From: Nitrospirota bacterium | GTDB taxonomy: Bacteria; Nitrospirota; JACRHL01 | Length of the DNA stretch: 64,000 bases | Assembly: GCA_029858285.1 (NCBI GenBank) | Contig: JAOUFN010000004.1 | Span: 1 to 64,000 of the forward strand | Direction of reading: 5' to 3' | In this document: positions 26,738 through 36,395 of the stretch, one piece after another | Layout: every line of letters starts with the position of its first letter | Numbering within the stretch: the stretch's first letter is position 1 | The notes under the pieces: model-generated | What the model was told of the DNA's origin: nothing | The model's input: the letters and a program-made list of their open reading frames with translations, nothing else | The model's database searches: none | Program-made: the position numbers and the translations under genes

Positions 26738-27109
26738 GTGACGACGGAATTTGTACCAACCGACTACCTGCCGGTCCTGATCTTTTTCCTGATCGCCGGT
26801 GCCTTCGGAGGCGTGACGTTTCTCCTCGGTCCGCTGGTGCGTCCCCACGCGCCGTACCGGGAGAAACTGCTGCCCTACGAGTGCGGCGCGCCGCCAATTT
26901 CGGACGCGCGTCAGCCGTTTCCGATGCGCTATTACATCATCGCCATGCTGTTCGTGCTGTTCGACATCGAGGCGGTGTTCATGTATCCGTGGGCGGTGGT
27001 GTTCAATCAGATCGGTTTGTACGGCCTGGTGGAGATGATCCTGTTCATCGCCGTCCTGGTGGTTGGCTATGTCTACGCGTGGGGAAAGGGAGCTCTGGAA
27101 TGGGACTGA
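26738..27109 (+). CDS. nuoA: NADH-quinone oxidoreductase subunit A
   Basis: Small membrane subunit of respiratory complex I. It has 123 residues and three transmembrane helices (about 12-34, 65-88 and 95-117). The conserved loop [11 protein letters not shown] carries the family Glu-Cys-Gly, and [16 protein letters not shown] is the second-helix signature. The GTG start at 26738 is favoured by GAGGGG 7 nt upstream; GTG 26714 is an alternative. It heads nuoABCDEFGHIJKLMN and overlaps nuoB by 10 bp. Confidence 0.97.
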   Translation: MTTEFVPTDYLPVLIFFLIAGAFGGVTFLLGPLVRPHAPYREKLLPYECGAPPISDARQPFPMRYYIIAMLFVLFDIEAVFMYPWAVVFNQIGLYGLVEMILFIAVLVVGYVYAWGKGALEWD

Positions 27110-27576
27110 CACGCGAATTCGATTCCGGCGTGATGACCACCACGGTGGACGCCGCGGTCAACTGGGCGCGCAAGAGCGCCCTGTGGCCGATGACCTTCGG
27201 TCTGGCCTGCTGCGCCATCGAGATGATCGCCACGGTGGCCGCGCGTTACGACGTGGACCGCTTTGGCGCCGGGGTGTTCCGCGGCTCGCCGCGCCAGAGC
27301 GACCTGATGATCGTGGCCGGCACCCTTACCCGCAAAATGGCCCCCGTGGTGCGCCGCATCTACGACCAGATGCCGGAACCGCGCTACGTCATCGCCATGG
27401 GCTCCTGCGCCACCAGCGGCAACGTCTACAACACCTATTCGGTGGTGCAGGGCGTGGACCAGATCGTGCCGGTGGATGTTTACATCGCCGGTTGTCCCCC
27501 GCGCCCCGAGGCGCTCATCGACGGCATCCTCATGCTCCAGAAGAAGATCATGGAGCAAAAGGTGTTTGCGAGGTAA
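27100..27576 (+). CDS. nuoB: NADH-quinone oxidoreductase subunit B
   Basis: Carries the terminal [4Fe-4S] cluster N2 next to the quinone site. The 158-residue protein has the tandem cysteines in [10 protein letters not shown], then MGSCATSGN and [11 protein letters not shown]; together these four Cys are the N2 ligands. It starts at ATG 27100 inside the end of nuoA, so translation is coupled. Confidence 0.98.
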   Translation: MGLTREFDSGVMTTTVDAAVNWARKSALWPMTFGLACCAIEMIATVAARYDVDRFGAGVFRGSPRQSDLMIVAGTLTRKMAPVVRRIYDQMPEPRYVIAMGSCATSGNVYNTYSVVQGVDQIVPVDVYIAGCPPRPEALIDGILMLQKKIMEQKVFAR

Positions 27577-27579
27577 GCC

Positions 27580-28083
27580 ATGGCCCAGCCCAGCGAAATC
27601 ATCAACAAGGTCGTGGCCGCCTTCGGGCAGCATGTGGTGGCGCACAAGGTGTTTGCGGACGAGCCGTACATCTCGATCCGCAAGGAGGCCCTGCGCGACA
27701 TCTGCCGCCTGCTCAAGGACGACCCGTCCATGGACTTCGACTATCCGTGCGAGGTCACCGCCGTGGACTACATGGGCGAGGCCGAGCGCTTCGAGGTCAT
27801 TCACGTGCTGTGGTCGGTGCGCCAGCGGCGGCGGGTGATCCTCAAGAGCCGCGTGGCCGGGGACGCCTGCGAGATCGACACGGTGTCGGACATCTGGCGC
27901 GGCACCAGCTTCATGGAGCGCGAGGTGTTCGACCTGTACGGCATCCGCTTCAACGGCCATGCGGACCTGCGGCGCATCATGATGACCGACGACTTCGAGG
28001 ACTGGCCGTTGCGCAAGGATTTCCCCATCGAGGGGAAGGGCTGGCGCGAGAATTACGATTTCATCCCGGTGGTGGGAGACTGA
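27580..28083 (+). CDS. nuoC: NADH-quinone oxidoreductase subunit C
   Basis: The 30-kDa-type subunit of the connecting arm, 167 residues. Recognised by the C-terminal signature SFMEREVFDLYGIRFNGHADLRRI followed by DDFEDWPLRKDFP (Prosite 30-kDa signature region). It is separate from nuoD here, unlike the fused NuoCD of enterobacteria. It starts 3 bp after nuoB ends. Confidence 0.97.
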   Translation: MAQPSEIINKVVAAFGQHVVAHKVFADEPYISIRKEALRDICRLLKDDPSMDFDYPCEVTAVDYMGEAERFEVIHVLWSVRQRRRVILKSRVAGDACEIDTVSDIWRGTSFMEREVFDLYGIRFNGHADLRRIMMTDDFEDWPLRKDFPIEGKGWRENYDFIPVVGD

Positions 28084-28089
28084 CGGGCC

Positions 28090-29328
28090 ATGCAAGCAGC
28101 AGAATACCTGTGGGATCCGGAAGGCGTTACGGAGGACGGGGAACTCCCGCTCCTGCGCACCGAAAAATTGATGCTCAACATGGGTCCCCAGCACCCCGCC
28201 ACCCACGGCGTGTTGCAGGTGATCCTGGAGCTTGAGGGCGAAAAAATCCTCAAGGCCACCCCGTATCTGGGCTACCTGCACCGGGGCACCGAGAAAATCG
28301 CCGAGAACGGCACCTACCAGCAGGTGATTCCGCTCACCGACCGCCTCGACTACGTCTGCGCCATGTCCAACAACTGGGCCTACGTGCGGGCGGTGGAAAA
28401 GCTCCTCGAGGTCAAGGTGCCGGAGCGCGCCGAATGGCTGCGCACCCTGGTCAACGAACTGTCCCGCCTTTCCGGCCACCTGTTCTGGCTGGGCACCCAG
28501 GCCCTGGACATCGGCGCCATGACGGTGTTCTTCTGGACCTTCCGCGAGCGGGAAGTGATCCTCGACGTGTTCGAGCGCCTGTGCGGCGCGCGCCTGACCA
28601 ACAGCTACATGCGCGTGGGCGGCGTGGAGCGTGACATGGACGACTGGTGCGTGGATAAACTGCGCGGCCTGATGGCCACGTTCCAGACGCGGGTGGACGA
28701 GTACGACACCCTGCTGAAGGACAACCGCATCTGGGTGGCGCGTACCCGCAACATCGCCATCATCACTGCCGAAGACGCGGTCAATTTTGGTCTTTCCGGT
28801 CCCGCCCTGCGCGGTTCCGGGGTCTACTACGACCTGCGCAAGTGCGAGCCGTTCGGCGTCTACGACCAGCTTGATTTCGAGGTGCCCCTGGGCAGCCACG
28901 GCGACACCTACGACCGTTACTGGGTGCGGGTGCGCGAGATGGAGCAGTCGGCGCACATGGTGACGCAGATCCTCGACCGCCTGCCCGGCATCGGTGGCCC
29001 GATCATGACCGACGACGGTCGCCTCAAGCGCCCGGACAAGATGCTGGTCAACCTGTCCATGGAAGCCATGATCCAGCACTTCAAGGTGGTTGCCCACGGC
29101 TTCGACGTGCCCAAGGGCGAGGTTTACTGCGGCACCGAGACCCCCAAGGGCGAACTGGGTTTCTACCTGGTCTCGGACGGCACCGGTAAGCCCTACAAAT
29201 GCAAAATCCGCGCGCCATCGTTCGTGCACTTGGGGGCGCTCGACCACATGTCCCGCGGCTACATGATCGCGGACATCGTCACCGTGTTCGGCACCTACGA
29301 CGTGGTGATGGGCGAGTGCGACCGCTGA
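28090..29328 (+). CDS. nuoD: NADH-quinone oxidoreductase subunit D
   Basis: The 49-kDa subunit forming the quinone pocket with NuoB. The 412-residue protein has MGPQHPATHGVLQ (with the quinone-site His), TPYLGYLHRGTEKIAE and the C-terminal IVTVFGTYDVVMGECDR typical of the Ni-Fe hydrogenase large-subunit superfamily. It is a candidate substrate of the MidA-like methyltransferase at 21051-22250 by analogy to NDUFS2 (inference). Confidence 0.98.
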   Translation: MQAAEYLWDPEGVTEDGELPLLRTEKLMLNMGPQHPATHGVLQVILELEGEKILKATPYLGYLHRGTEKIAENGTYQQVIPLTDRLDYVCAMSNNWAYVRAVEKLLEVKVPERAEWLRTLVNELSRLSGHLFWLGTQALDIGAMTVFFWTFREREVILDVFERLCGARLTNSYMRVGGVERDMDDWCVDKLRGLMATFQTRVDEYDTLLKDNRIWVARTRNIAIITAEDAVNFGLSGPALRGSGVYYDLRKCEPFGVYDQLDFEVPLGSHGDTYDRYWVRVREMEQSAHMVTQILDRLPGIGGPIMTDDGRLKRPDKMLVNLSMEAMIQHFKVVAHGFDVPKGEVYCGTETPKGELGFYLVSDGTGKPYKCKIRAPSFVHLGALDHMSRGYMIADIVTVFGTYDVVMGECDR

Positions 29329-29371
29329 CGGACGCCGACGGCCGACGCATGAGGTTTCTGGAGAGCTGAGC

Positions 29372-29887
29372 ATGAGCGCAAAAACCGAGAGTCAGAACAA
29401 GGTCCTGGACTTCACCCGCGCCATCGAGATCGCGGAGAGTGAGTTCGGCAGCAAGGGTCCGGTGATCCGCGTGCTGCAGGCGATTCAGGCCGAGTACGGC
29501 TTCATTCCCCCGGAGTTCCTGCCGGAAATGGCGGATATCCTCGAGGTGCCCCTGGCCCGGATCTTCGGGGCGTTGACCTTTTATTCGCAGTTTTACACCT
29601 CGCCGCGTGGCAAATACGTGGTCAAGGTGTGCGTGGGGACCGCCTGCCACGTGCAGGGGTCCAAGGACATTCTGGAGCGCATGAAAACGGAGCTCCAGGT
29701 GGGTGCGGGCGAGACCACCGAGGACATGATGTTCACCCTGGAACCGGTGGCGTGCATCGGCTCCTGCGGTCTGGCGCCGCTTTGTCTGATCAATACCGAA
29801 ACGGCCGCGAGTGTGACCCCCGCGAAGATGGCTGAGAAAGTTCACGCCATTCGGGAGCGGGAGGCCACCACCGTCGCGGAGGAATAA
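29372..29887 (+). CDS. nuoE: NADH-quinone oxidoreductase subunit E
   Basis: The 24-kDa-type subunit with the [2Fe-2S] cluster N1a. The 171-residue protein has the thioredoxin-like cluster ligands in CVGTACHVQGS and ACIGSCGLAP. The N-terminal helical bundle (AIQAEYGFIPPEFLPEMAD) is standard. The C-terminal GGAGG of this gene serves as ribosome-binding site of nuoF. Confidence 0.97.
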   Translation: MSAKTESQNKVLDFTRAIEIAESEFGSKGPVIRVLQAIQAEYGFIPPEFLPEMADILEVPLARIFGALTFYSQFYTSPRGKYVVKVCVGTACHVQGSKDILERMKTELQVGAGETTEDMMFTLEPVACIGSCGLAPLCLINTETAASVTPAKMAEKVHAIREREATTVAEE

Positions 29888-29891
29888 ATAT

Positions 29892-31835
29892 ATGGCCGAA
29901 AAAAATATGGCGGGCGAAAAGTCTGGCGACAAGGCGGGTGGGTCCACCGCCGTGATGGACGCACCGGCGGCTGCCTCCGGGCAGCTTCTGTCGGTGATGC
30001 CCAAGCGCTACGTGCCGTGGCCGGAAGACTCCGACAAGCCGCGCATCTGGATCGGCATGGGCACTTGCGGCACCGCCGCGGGGGCGGAGGCCCTGAAGAC
30101 CGAAATCCTGGCCTGGCTCAAGGAGCACAGCCTCGAGGCGGAGGTGTATCCCACCGGTTGCGTGGGCATGTGCCACAACGAGCCGCTGGTGGACGTGCAG
30201 GTCAAGGGTCGGCCCCGGGTGTCGTACAAGAAGGTGTCGTCCAAAAACCTGGCGCAGATCCTCAAGGAGCACCTGGTGGACGGCGCCGCGTCCAAGCGCG
30301 CCGCCTTCGGTCAGTTGGTCAATCCCGACGAGAAGCAGGAGCCCTACGAGGGCATCCCCAATTTCCATGACGAGCCGTTCTTCAAGCAGCAGGTGAAGAT
30401 CGTCATGCAGCGCTGCGGGGTGATCGACTACTGGTCCATCGACGACTACCTGGCCACCGGCGGCTACGAGGGGCTGAAGCGGGCGGTCACCATGCCGCCC
30501 GACGAAATCATCGACGAGGTCAAGAAGAGCGGCCTGCGCGGGCGGGGCGGCGCGGGCTTCCCCACCGGCATGAAGTGGCGCTTCGCGCGGGATGCCGAGG
30601 GCACCCCCAAGTACATGGTGTGCAACGCCGACGAGGGCGACCCCGGTGCGTTCATGGACCGCGCGGTGCTGGAGGGCGACCCCCACTCCCTGCTGGAGGG
30701 CATGATCATCGGTGCCTTCGCGGTTGGCGCCAAGTACGGCTACATCTACTGCCGCGCCGAGTACCCGCTGGCCATCAAGATTCTCACCCGCGCCCTGGAG
30801 CAGGCCCGCGAGCGCGGCTTTCTGGGCGAAAACATCCTCGGTACCGGCTTCTCCTACGACATCGTCATCAAGGAGGGGGCCGGGGCCTACGTGTGCGGCG
30901 AGGAAATGGCCCTGCTCAACTCCATCATGGGCGAGCGCGGCATGCCGGTGATCAAGCCGCCGTTTCCCGCCACCCGTGGCGTGTGGGGCAAGCCCACCAA
31001 CATCAACAACGTGGAAACCTTCGCCAACATCGCCGAGATCGTCAAGAACGGCGGCGACTGGTACGCCAAATGGGGTTCCGCCACCACCAAGGGCACCAAG
31101 ACCTTCGCCCTCACCGGCAAGGTCAAGCGTCCGGGGCTGGTAGAGGTGCCCGCGGGCACCACCATCCGCGCCCTGGTAGAGGAAATCGGCGGCGGCATGA
31201 CCCTGAAGAAGGTCGGATTCAAGGCCGCCCAGTTCGGCGGCCCCTCCGGCGGCTGTCTGCCGGAACAGTTCATGGAAACCGGCATCGACTACGAGTCTCT
31301 CAACACCGGCGGCGCCATCATGGGTTCCGGCGGCGTGGTGGTGATGGACGAATACAACTGCATGGTGGATACGGCGCGCTTCTTCATGGAGTTCACCGTG
31401 GACGAATCGTGCGGCAAGTGCACCCCGTGCCGGGACGGCACCGCCCTGATGCTGCAGATTCTCGAGCGCATCACCCACGGTGAGGGGCAGCTCGAGGACA
31501 TCCCCAAGCTGGAGCAGATCTCCGGCTTCACCAAGGCCAACTCCCTGTGTGGTCTGGGGCAGGTGGCGCCGAACCCGGTGCTCACCACCCTGCGCTACTT
31601 CAAGGACGAGGTGGTGGAGCACATCGTGGACAAGAAGTGCCGCGCCCACTCCTGCGACGAGCTGATCGAATACGTGGTCATGGAGGACAAGTGCACCACC
31701 TGCGGGCTGTGCAAGCCGCCGTGCCCCACCGACGCGCTGGAGTGGGAGAAGAAGCAGGTTGCCTTCATCAACCACGAGACCTGCATCCGTTGCAAGGCGT
31801 GCGTCATGGCCTGTCCGTTCATGGCCATCAAGTGA
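29892..31835 (+). CDS. nuoF: NADH-quinone oxidoreductase subunit F with extra N- and C-terminal redox domains
   Basis: NADH-binding FMN flavoprotein of complex I, 647 residues against about 445 in E. coli. The order is: a low-complexity start; a thioredoxin-like ferredoxin domain (about 45-125) in which I see only three Cys of the usual cluster set; the NuoF core with GRGGAGFPTGMKW and GAGAYVCGEEMALLNS; the N3 cluster motif SCGKCTPCRDG with the later Cys in SLCGLGQ; and a C-terminal 2x[4Fe-4S] ferredoxin (CTTCGLCKPPCP, CIRCKACVMACP). This layout is known from HndC/HydB flavoproteins of NAD(P)-linked hydrogenases and from some delta-proteobacterial NuoF. It suggests ferredoxin interplay or extra electron storage (inference). 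Confidence 0.95.
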   Translation: MAEKNMAGEKSGDKAGGSTAVMDAPAAASGQLLSVMPKRYVPWPEDSDKPRIWIGMGTCGTAAGAEALKTEILAWLKEHSLEAEVYPTGCVGMCHNEPLVDVQVKGRPRVSYKKVSSKNLAQILKEHLVDGAASKRAAFGQLVNPDEKQEPYEGIPNFHDEPFFKQQVKIVMQRCGVIDYWSIDDYLATGGYEGLKRAVTMPPDEIIDEVKKSGLRGRGGAGFPTGMKWRFARDAEGTPKYMVCNADEGDPGAFMDRAVLEGDPHSLLEGMIIGAFAVGAKYGYIYCRAEYPLAIKILTRALEQARERGFLGENILGTGFSYDIVIKEGAGAYVCGEEMALLNSIMGERGMPVIKPPFPATRGVWGKPTNINNVETFANIAEIVKNGGDWYAKWGSATTKGTKTFALTGKVKRPGLVEVPAGTTIRALVEEIGGGMTLKKVGFKAAQFGGPSGGCLPEQFMETGIDYESLNTGGAIMGSGGVVVMDEYNCMVDTARFFMEFTVDESCGKCTPCRDGTALMLQILERITHGEGQLEDIPKLEQISGFTKANSLCGLGQVAPNPVLTTLRYFKDEVVEHIVDKKCRAHSCDELIEYVVMEDKCTTCGLCKPPCPTDALEWEKKQVAFINHETCIRCKACVMACPFMAIK

Positions 31836-31843
31836 CCGGCCAG

Positions 31844-31895
31844 AGGCGGGGCCGGGGGTAAGGCGGGGCCGGAGGCGGGGGTAAGGCGGGGCCGC
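31844..31895. repeat. Short direct repeats between nuoF and nuoG
   Basis: AGGCGGGGCCGG recurs at 31844, 31861 and (as AGGCGGGGCCG) 31884, with the following GGGGGTA also repeated. The tract fills most of the 134-bp nuoF-nuoG spacer. Confidence 0.8.
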
Positions 31896-31969
31896 TGCGG
31901 CGGGCGGACGGGAACAGTCTGGCGGAATTGCGGCGCACCACGCCGCACACAGAAACGAAGAGGCGATTG

Positions 31970-34663
31970 ATGTCGACGGCCACCAAGGTTGCCACCATCA
32001 CGGTTACCATCAACGGGCAGACCACCCAGGTCCCCAAGGGAACCCGGATCATTCAGGCGGCGCAGCAACTGGGGATCGAAATCCCCACCTTCTGCTACCA
32101 CCCGCGCATGCGGCCCAACGCCGCCTGCCGCATCTGTACCGTGGAAGTGGTCAAGCCCATGAACAAGATGTTCATGGCCTGCTCCACCGAGCTGATGGAC
32201 GGCATGGAGGTGCTCACCGATTCGGAACGCACCCTCAAGGACCGCCAGACCAACCTGGACCTGCTCCTCACCCAGCATCCGCTGGACTGCCCGGTGTGCG
32301 ACAAGGGCGGCGAGTGCAAGCTGCAGGATTATTCCGTCAAGTACGGCTCCCTGGAGAACCCCTTCGCCACCCAGCGCAAGGATTTCCCCGAGGACATCCG
32401 CTCCGTGGCGCTGGACTTCAACAGCAACCGCTGCGTGCTGTGCGGCGCCTGCATCCAGATCTGCGGCGACATCCAGATGGTGGACGCCATCGGGTTTTCC
32501 AAGCGCGGTTTCATCACCGTGGTCGGCGCCCCCATGGGCGAGGCCCTGGACTGCGAGTTCTGCGGCCAGTGCATGGACGTCTGCCCGGTGGGCGCCATCA
32601 CCAGCCGCTTTGCCAAATACAAGTACCGCCCCTGGCAGGAGACCACCACCCTCACCACCTGTACCTACTGCGGCTGCGGTTGCCAGTACGACCTGCGCAC
32701 CGTGGACGGTGAAATCTCGCGGGTGACGCCGGTGGAAGGGGTTGGCCCCGGACAGGGCTCCCTGTGCGTGCGCGGCCACTTCGGCTACCACTTCATGGAC
32801 GACCCCCGGCGCCTCACCCGGCCGCTGGTGCGGCGTGGCGACAAGCTGGTGGAAACCACCTGGGACGAGGCCCTCACCGAGGCCGCCCGGGGTCTGGCCA
32901 GGGCCAAGGCGGGGGGCGCGAACCGCGTCGCAGGCATCGCCGGCGGACGCATGACCAACGAGGAAATCTACCTGTTCTCGCGTCTGGTGCGGGATGTGCT
33001 CGGTTCCCCGCATCTCGACTCCTCCCTGCGCTACGGCGCCATCAACGGCGTCACCGTCATGCAGCAGGCGCTGGGCGTCACCGGCATGATGAACAGCTTC
33101 GACGATCTGCGCCGGGCGGACAGCATCCTGCTGGTGGGCTGCGACATCACCCAGGAAGCGCCGATCTGCGGGCTGGCCGTCAAGGAAGCCATCAAGAAGG
33201 GCGAAAAGCCCGTGCTGGTGGCCGATTCCATGAAGACCGAGATCATGAAGCTCGGCGCCGCGCGGCTGGTTTACGCTCCGGGCACCGAGGTGGCGCTCAT
33301 CAAGGGGCTGGTGAAGGCGGTGGTGGACGAGGGGCTGATCGACGCCGACGTCGCCGCCAAATACCCCCGGGCGGTGGAGGCCATCCGCGCCGAACTGTCG
33401 GGCACCTACAAGGAAATCGAAACCCCCACCGGGCTGTCCAAAGCCGACATCGTGGCCGTCGCCCGCCAGTTCGCCAGCGCCCGCCGCGCCGTCATTCTGG
33501 CCGGACCCCGGGTGACCGGCGGCCTGAAGGGCAAGAGCGCCATGGCCATGCTGGTGGACCTGGCGTTCCTCACCGGGGCGCTGACCACGCCGGGGGCCGG
33601 GGTGAACGCCATCACCATGGAAAACAACGAGCTGGGCCTGGCCCTGCTGGGGGCCGCCCCGGAACTGCTGCCCGGCGGCCGCGGCTGGTCCGATGCCACC
33701 GCCCGCGCGCAGGTGGCCGAGGCCTGGAACTGCACCCTGCCGGAGCACGCCGGCGACACCATGATGGACATGTTCGAAGCCATGCGCGAAGGGCAGATCA
33801 ATGCCGCCCTCATCTCCGGTACCGACCCGGTGGGCCGCACCCCGGCCGGGGCGAAGGTGGCCGAATCCCTGCGCGCCCTGGACTGTCTTGTGGTGGCCGA
33901 CCTGTTCCTCACCGAGACCGCCAAGTGCGCCGATGTGGTGTTCCCGGTCCGTTCCTACGCGGAGATGGACGGTACCTTCACCAACATGGAAGGCCGGGTG
34001 CAGGAGATCCATTCGGCCATGAAGGCTCCGGGCAAATCGCGTCCGGGGGTGGAGGTGTGGTCCAACCTGGCGCGCGCCCTGGATCACCCGCTGGAATACG
34101 CCAGTGCCGCCGAAGTGCGGGCCGAGGCGGCGCGTCTGGCGCCGCAACTGGCCACCCTGGGGGTGCCCAACGGCGCCAGCGCGGGCGTCTCGGTGCCGAC
34201 CCTGGAGGCCTGGCTGCAGGGCGGGTACCTGCAGACCATGAACCACCGCTACGACCTGCCCGCCAAGCTCAACGAGGCCAGCGAGCACAACTTCCGCCTG
34301 TACCTGGGCGAGTTGCTGTACCATTCCGGCTCCATGTCGACCTACAACTGGGGCCTGATGAAGATCAACGCCGCCAACGAGCTGCTGATCAATCCCCGCG
34401 AGGGGCGCAAGCTGGGCATCAGGGACGGCGACCGGGTGACGGTCACCAGCCAGCTTGGCAGCGCCGTGGTGGTGGCCCGCGCCGACAGCCAGGTGATGCC
34501 CGGCACGCTGTTTTTCCCGCGCCATTCGGTGAACGCCGAAATGCGCAACCTGGTGCAGGTGGTGGTCGGCAGCCAGGAAGAGGGGGCGGTGCCCCTGTCC
34601 TGCCTCGAGCGGGTGACCCTGGCCAGGGTGGCCGCCAGCGCGGAAGCCGGGGCATCGGCATAA
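31970..34663 (+). CDS. nuoG: NADH-quinone oxidoreductase subunit G, FDH-type molybdopterin family
   Basis: Largest peripheral-arm subunit, 897 residues. N-terminal [2Fe-2S] domain (FCYHPRMRPNAACRIC), the HxxxCxxC cluster motif (HPLDCPVCDKGGEC), and two [4Fe-4S] motifs (CVLCGACIQICG and CEFCGQCMDVCP) as in [FeFe]-hydrogenases and FdhA. Then comes the molybdopterin oxidoreductase fold, beginning with CTYCGCGCQYDL and GSLCVRGHF. At the position where formate dehydrogenases have Cys or Sec, the sequence reads HLDSSLRYGAI with no Cys. It is therefore structural NuoG, not a formate dehydrogenase. ATG 31970 is chosen behind GAGG. Confidence 0.95.
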   Translation: MSTATKVATITVTINGQTTQVPKGTRIIQAAQQLGIEIPTFCYHPRMRPNAACRICTVEVVKPMNKMFMACSTELMDGMEVLTDSERTLKDRQTNLDLLLTQHPLDCPVCDKGGECKLQDYSVKYGSLENPFATQRKDFPEDIRSVALDFNSNRCVLCGACIQICGDIQMVDAIGFSKRGFITVVGAPMGEALDCEFCGQCMDVCPVGAITSRFAKYKYRPWQETTTLTTCTYCGCGCQYDLRTVDGEISRVTPVEGVGPGQGSLCVRGHFGYHFMDDPRRLTRPLVRRGDKLVETTWDEALTEAARGLARAKAGGANRVAGIAGGRMTNEEIYLFSRLVRDVLGSPHLDSSLRYGAINGVTVMQQALGVTGMMNSFDDLRRADSILLVGCDITQEAPICGLAVKEAIKKGEKPVLVADSMKTEIMKLGAARLVYAPGTEVALIKGLVKAVVDEGLIDADVAAKYPRAVEAIRAELSGTYKEIETPTGLSKADIVAVARQFASARRAVILAGPRVTGGLKGKSAMAMLVDLAFLTGALTTPGAGVNAITMENNELGLALLGAAPELLPGGRGWSDATARAQVAEAWNCTLPEHAGDTMMDMFEAMREGQINAALISGTDPVGRTPAGAKVAESLRALDCLVVADLFLTETAKCADVVFPVRSYAEMDGTFTNMEGRVQEIHSAMKAPGKSRPGVEVWSNLARALDHPLEYASAAEVRAEAARLAPQLATLGVPNGASAGVSVPTLEAWLQGGYLQTMNHRYDLPAKLNEASEHNFRLYLGELLYHSGSMSTYNWGLMKINAANELLINPREGRKLGIRDGDRVTVTSQLGSAVVVARADSQVMPGTLFFPRHSVNAEMRNLVQVVVGSQEEGAVPLSCLERVTLARVAASAEAGASA

Positions 34664-34698
34664 GGCCGTTTCTGGTGTTTGGATAAGGACGGACGGCA

Positions 34699-35724
34699 AT
34701 GGAAATCGGATGGATGGTTATAACGGCGTTGTTGCAGATCACCGTGGTGCTGATCACGGTGCTGCTCACCGTGGCCTACATGACCTACGCGGAGCGCAAG
34801 GTGCTGTCCTTCATGCAGGACCGCCTTGGCCCCATGGAGGTTGGTCCCTACGGCCTGCTGCAGCCGATTGCGGACGGTCTGAAGCTGTTCTTCAAGGAGG
34901 ACATCATCCCCGCCGGGGCCAACAAGATCATCTTCTCCATCGCCCCCATCATCTGCCTGATCCCGGCGCTGATCGGCTTTGCGGTCATTCCCTACACCGA
35001 AGGGTTCACCCTGTTCGGCATGCAGGGGGGCGTTATCGCCGACCTCAACGTGGGGCTGCTCTACATTTTTGCCTTTGCCGGTGTCGGCGCCTACGGCGTG
35101 ATCCTCGGGGGCTGGGCCTCGAACAGCAAATACGCCCTGCTGGGCGGCCTGCGCTCGGCGGCCCAGATCATCTCCTACGAACTGGCCATGGGTTTTTCCA
35201 TCGTCGGCGTGCTGCTGCTGTCGGGCAGCCTGTCCCTGGTGTCCATCACCCAGGCCCAGTCCGGCACCTGGTTCGGGTTCATCCCCCAGTGGAACGTGTT
35301 TTTGCAGCCGGTGGCCTTTGGGGCCTATGTGATCGCCGCCGTGGCCGAGACCAACCGCCTGCCCTTCGACATGCCGGAAGCGGAGTCCGAGCTGGTGGCC
35401 GGGTTCTTCACCGAATACTCCGGCATGCGTTTCGCCTTTTTCTTCCTGGCCGAGTACGGCAACATGATCCTGGTCAGTTGTCTGGCCTCGGTGCTGTTCC
35501 TGGGCGGCTACAACGCGCCGCTGCCGTTCCTGTCCTTCATCCCCGGCTTTGCCTGGCTGGCGCTGAAGACCTGGGCGCTGCTGTTCTTCTTCATCTGGAT
35601 TCGCGGCACCTTCCCGCGCGTGCGCTTTGACCAGTTGATGAAGTTCGGCTGGAAGGTGCTGATTCCGGTCACCCTGGTGAATCTGCTGGTGACCGCCCTG
35701 GGCGTGTACATCTACAACAACTGA
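34699..35724 (+). CDS. nuoH: NADH-quinone oxidoreductase subunit H
   Basis: Membrane subunit at the junction with the peripheral arm, lining the quinone channel. It has 341 residues and eight predicted helices. Signatures are YMTYAERKVLSFMQDRLGPMEVG, LQPIADGLKLFFKED and AETNRLPFDMPEAESELVAGF. It starts at ATG 34699, 36 bp after nuoG. Confidence 0.98.
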   Translation: MEIGWMVITALLQITVVLITVLLTVAYMTYAERKVLSFMQDRLGPMEVGPYGLLQPIADGLKLFFKEDIIPAGANKIIFSIAPIICLIPALIGFAVIPYTEGFTLFGMQGGVIADLNVGLLYIFAFAGVGAYGVILGGWASNSKYALLGGLRSAAQIISYELAMGFSIVGVLLLSGSLSLVSITQAQSGTWFGFIPQWNVFLQPVAFGAYVIAAVAETNRLPFDMPEAESELVAGFFTEYSGMRFAFFFLAEYGNMILVSCLASVLFLGGYNAPLPFLSFIPGFAWLALKTWALLFFFIWIRGTFPRVRFDQLMKFGWKVLIPVTLVNLLVTALGVYIYNN

Positions 35725-35780
35725 CGCGGCAACTTCGGAGCCGCGCCGGTTGGATGGCTGGAATATAGGACGAGCGAGCC

Positions 35781-36395
35781 ATGGGCCTGATAAAAACCGT
35801 CTTCATGACCGAGCTCCTGATGGGGCTCAAGATTGTGTTCATGCAGATGTTCAAGCCGTACTGCACCCTGCAGTACCCCCACGTCAAACACCCGATCCCC
35901 GACGGCTATCGCGGGCTGATGAGCCTGCTGCGCTACGAGGACGGCTCCGAGCGCTGCGTGGGGTGTTCCCTGTGCGAGGCGGCGTGCCCCTCCAACTGCA
36001 TCAAGGTGGTGTCCGACGAGGTGCCGGGCCAGCCTTTGGTGCGCTACGCCCGCGAGTACTACCTCGACATCTCCCGCTGCGTGTTCTGCGGCTTCTGCAC
36101 CGAGGCCTGCCCGGTGGACGCCCTGGCCATGACCAAGGTCTACGAGGCCTCCGTCTACGACCGCCGCGAACTGATGTTCGACAAACGCAAGCTGTACGCC
36201 CTGGGCGAACAGTTTCTGGAGGACGGCAAGGCCTACCTGGTGGCCCACGGCATGGACGACGGCACCCTGTATCCCAGGGAGGGGCTGGGCGACAACCGCT
36301 ATGCCTTCCCGCCGGTGGACACCGCCCACGGCGGTGAGCAGCCGGAGCAGATCGGCCTCACCCGCGAGGCGCTGGAAGTCGAGGAGATCCGCTGA
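35781..36395 (+). CDS. nuoI: NADH-quinone oxidoreductase subunit I
   Basis: Ferredoxin-like subunit with the two [4Fe-4S] clusters N6a and N6b. The 204-residue protein has CVGCSLCEAACPSNC and CVFCGFCTEACPVDA. The N-terminal amphipathic helix (GLIKTVFMTELLMGLKIVF) lies along the membrane. The stop codon overlaps the nuoJ start (TGATG). Confidence 0.98.
   Translation: MGLIKTVFMTELLMGLKIVFMQMFKPYCTLQYPHVKHPIPDGYRGLMSLLRYEDGSERCVGCSLCEAACPSNCIKVVSDEVPGQPLVRYAREYYLDISRCVFCGFCTEACPVDALAMTKVYEASVYDRRELMFDKRKLYALGEQFLEDGKAYLVAHGMDDGTLYPREGLGDNRYAFPPVDTAHGGEQPEQIGLTREALEVEEIR

Noticed and set aside
31970-34663. Formate dehydrogenase alpha subunit instead of NuoG
   Set aside because: The Cys/Sec molybdenum ligand is missing and the gene lies in a complete nuo operon.
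31595-34699. Very long reverse-strand open frame opposite nuoG
   Set aside because: Shadow frame of a G+C-rich gene; its translation is His/Gly/Ala-rich low complexity with no family features, while nuoG is unmistakable.
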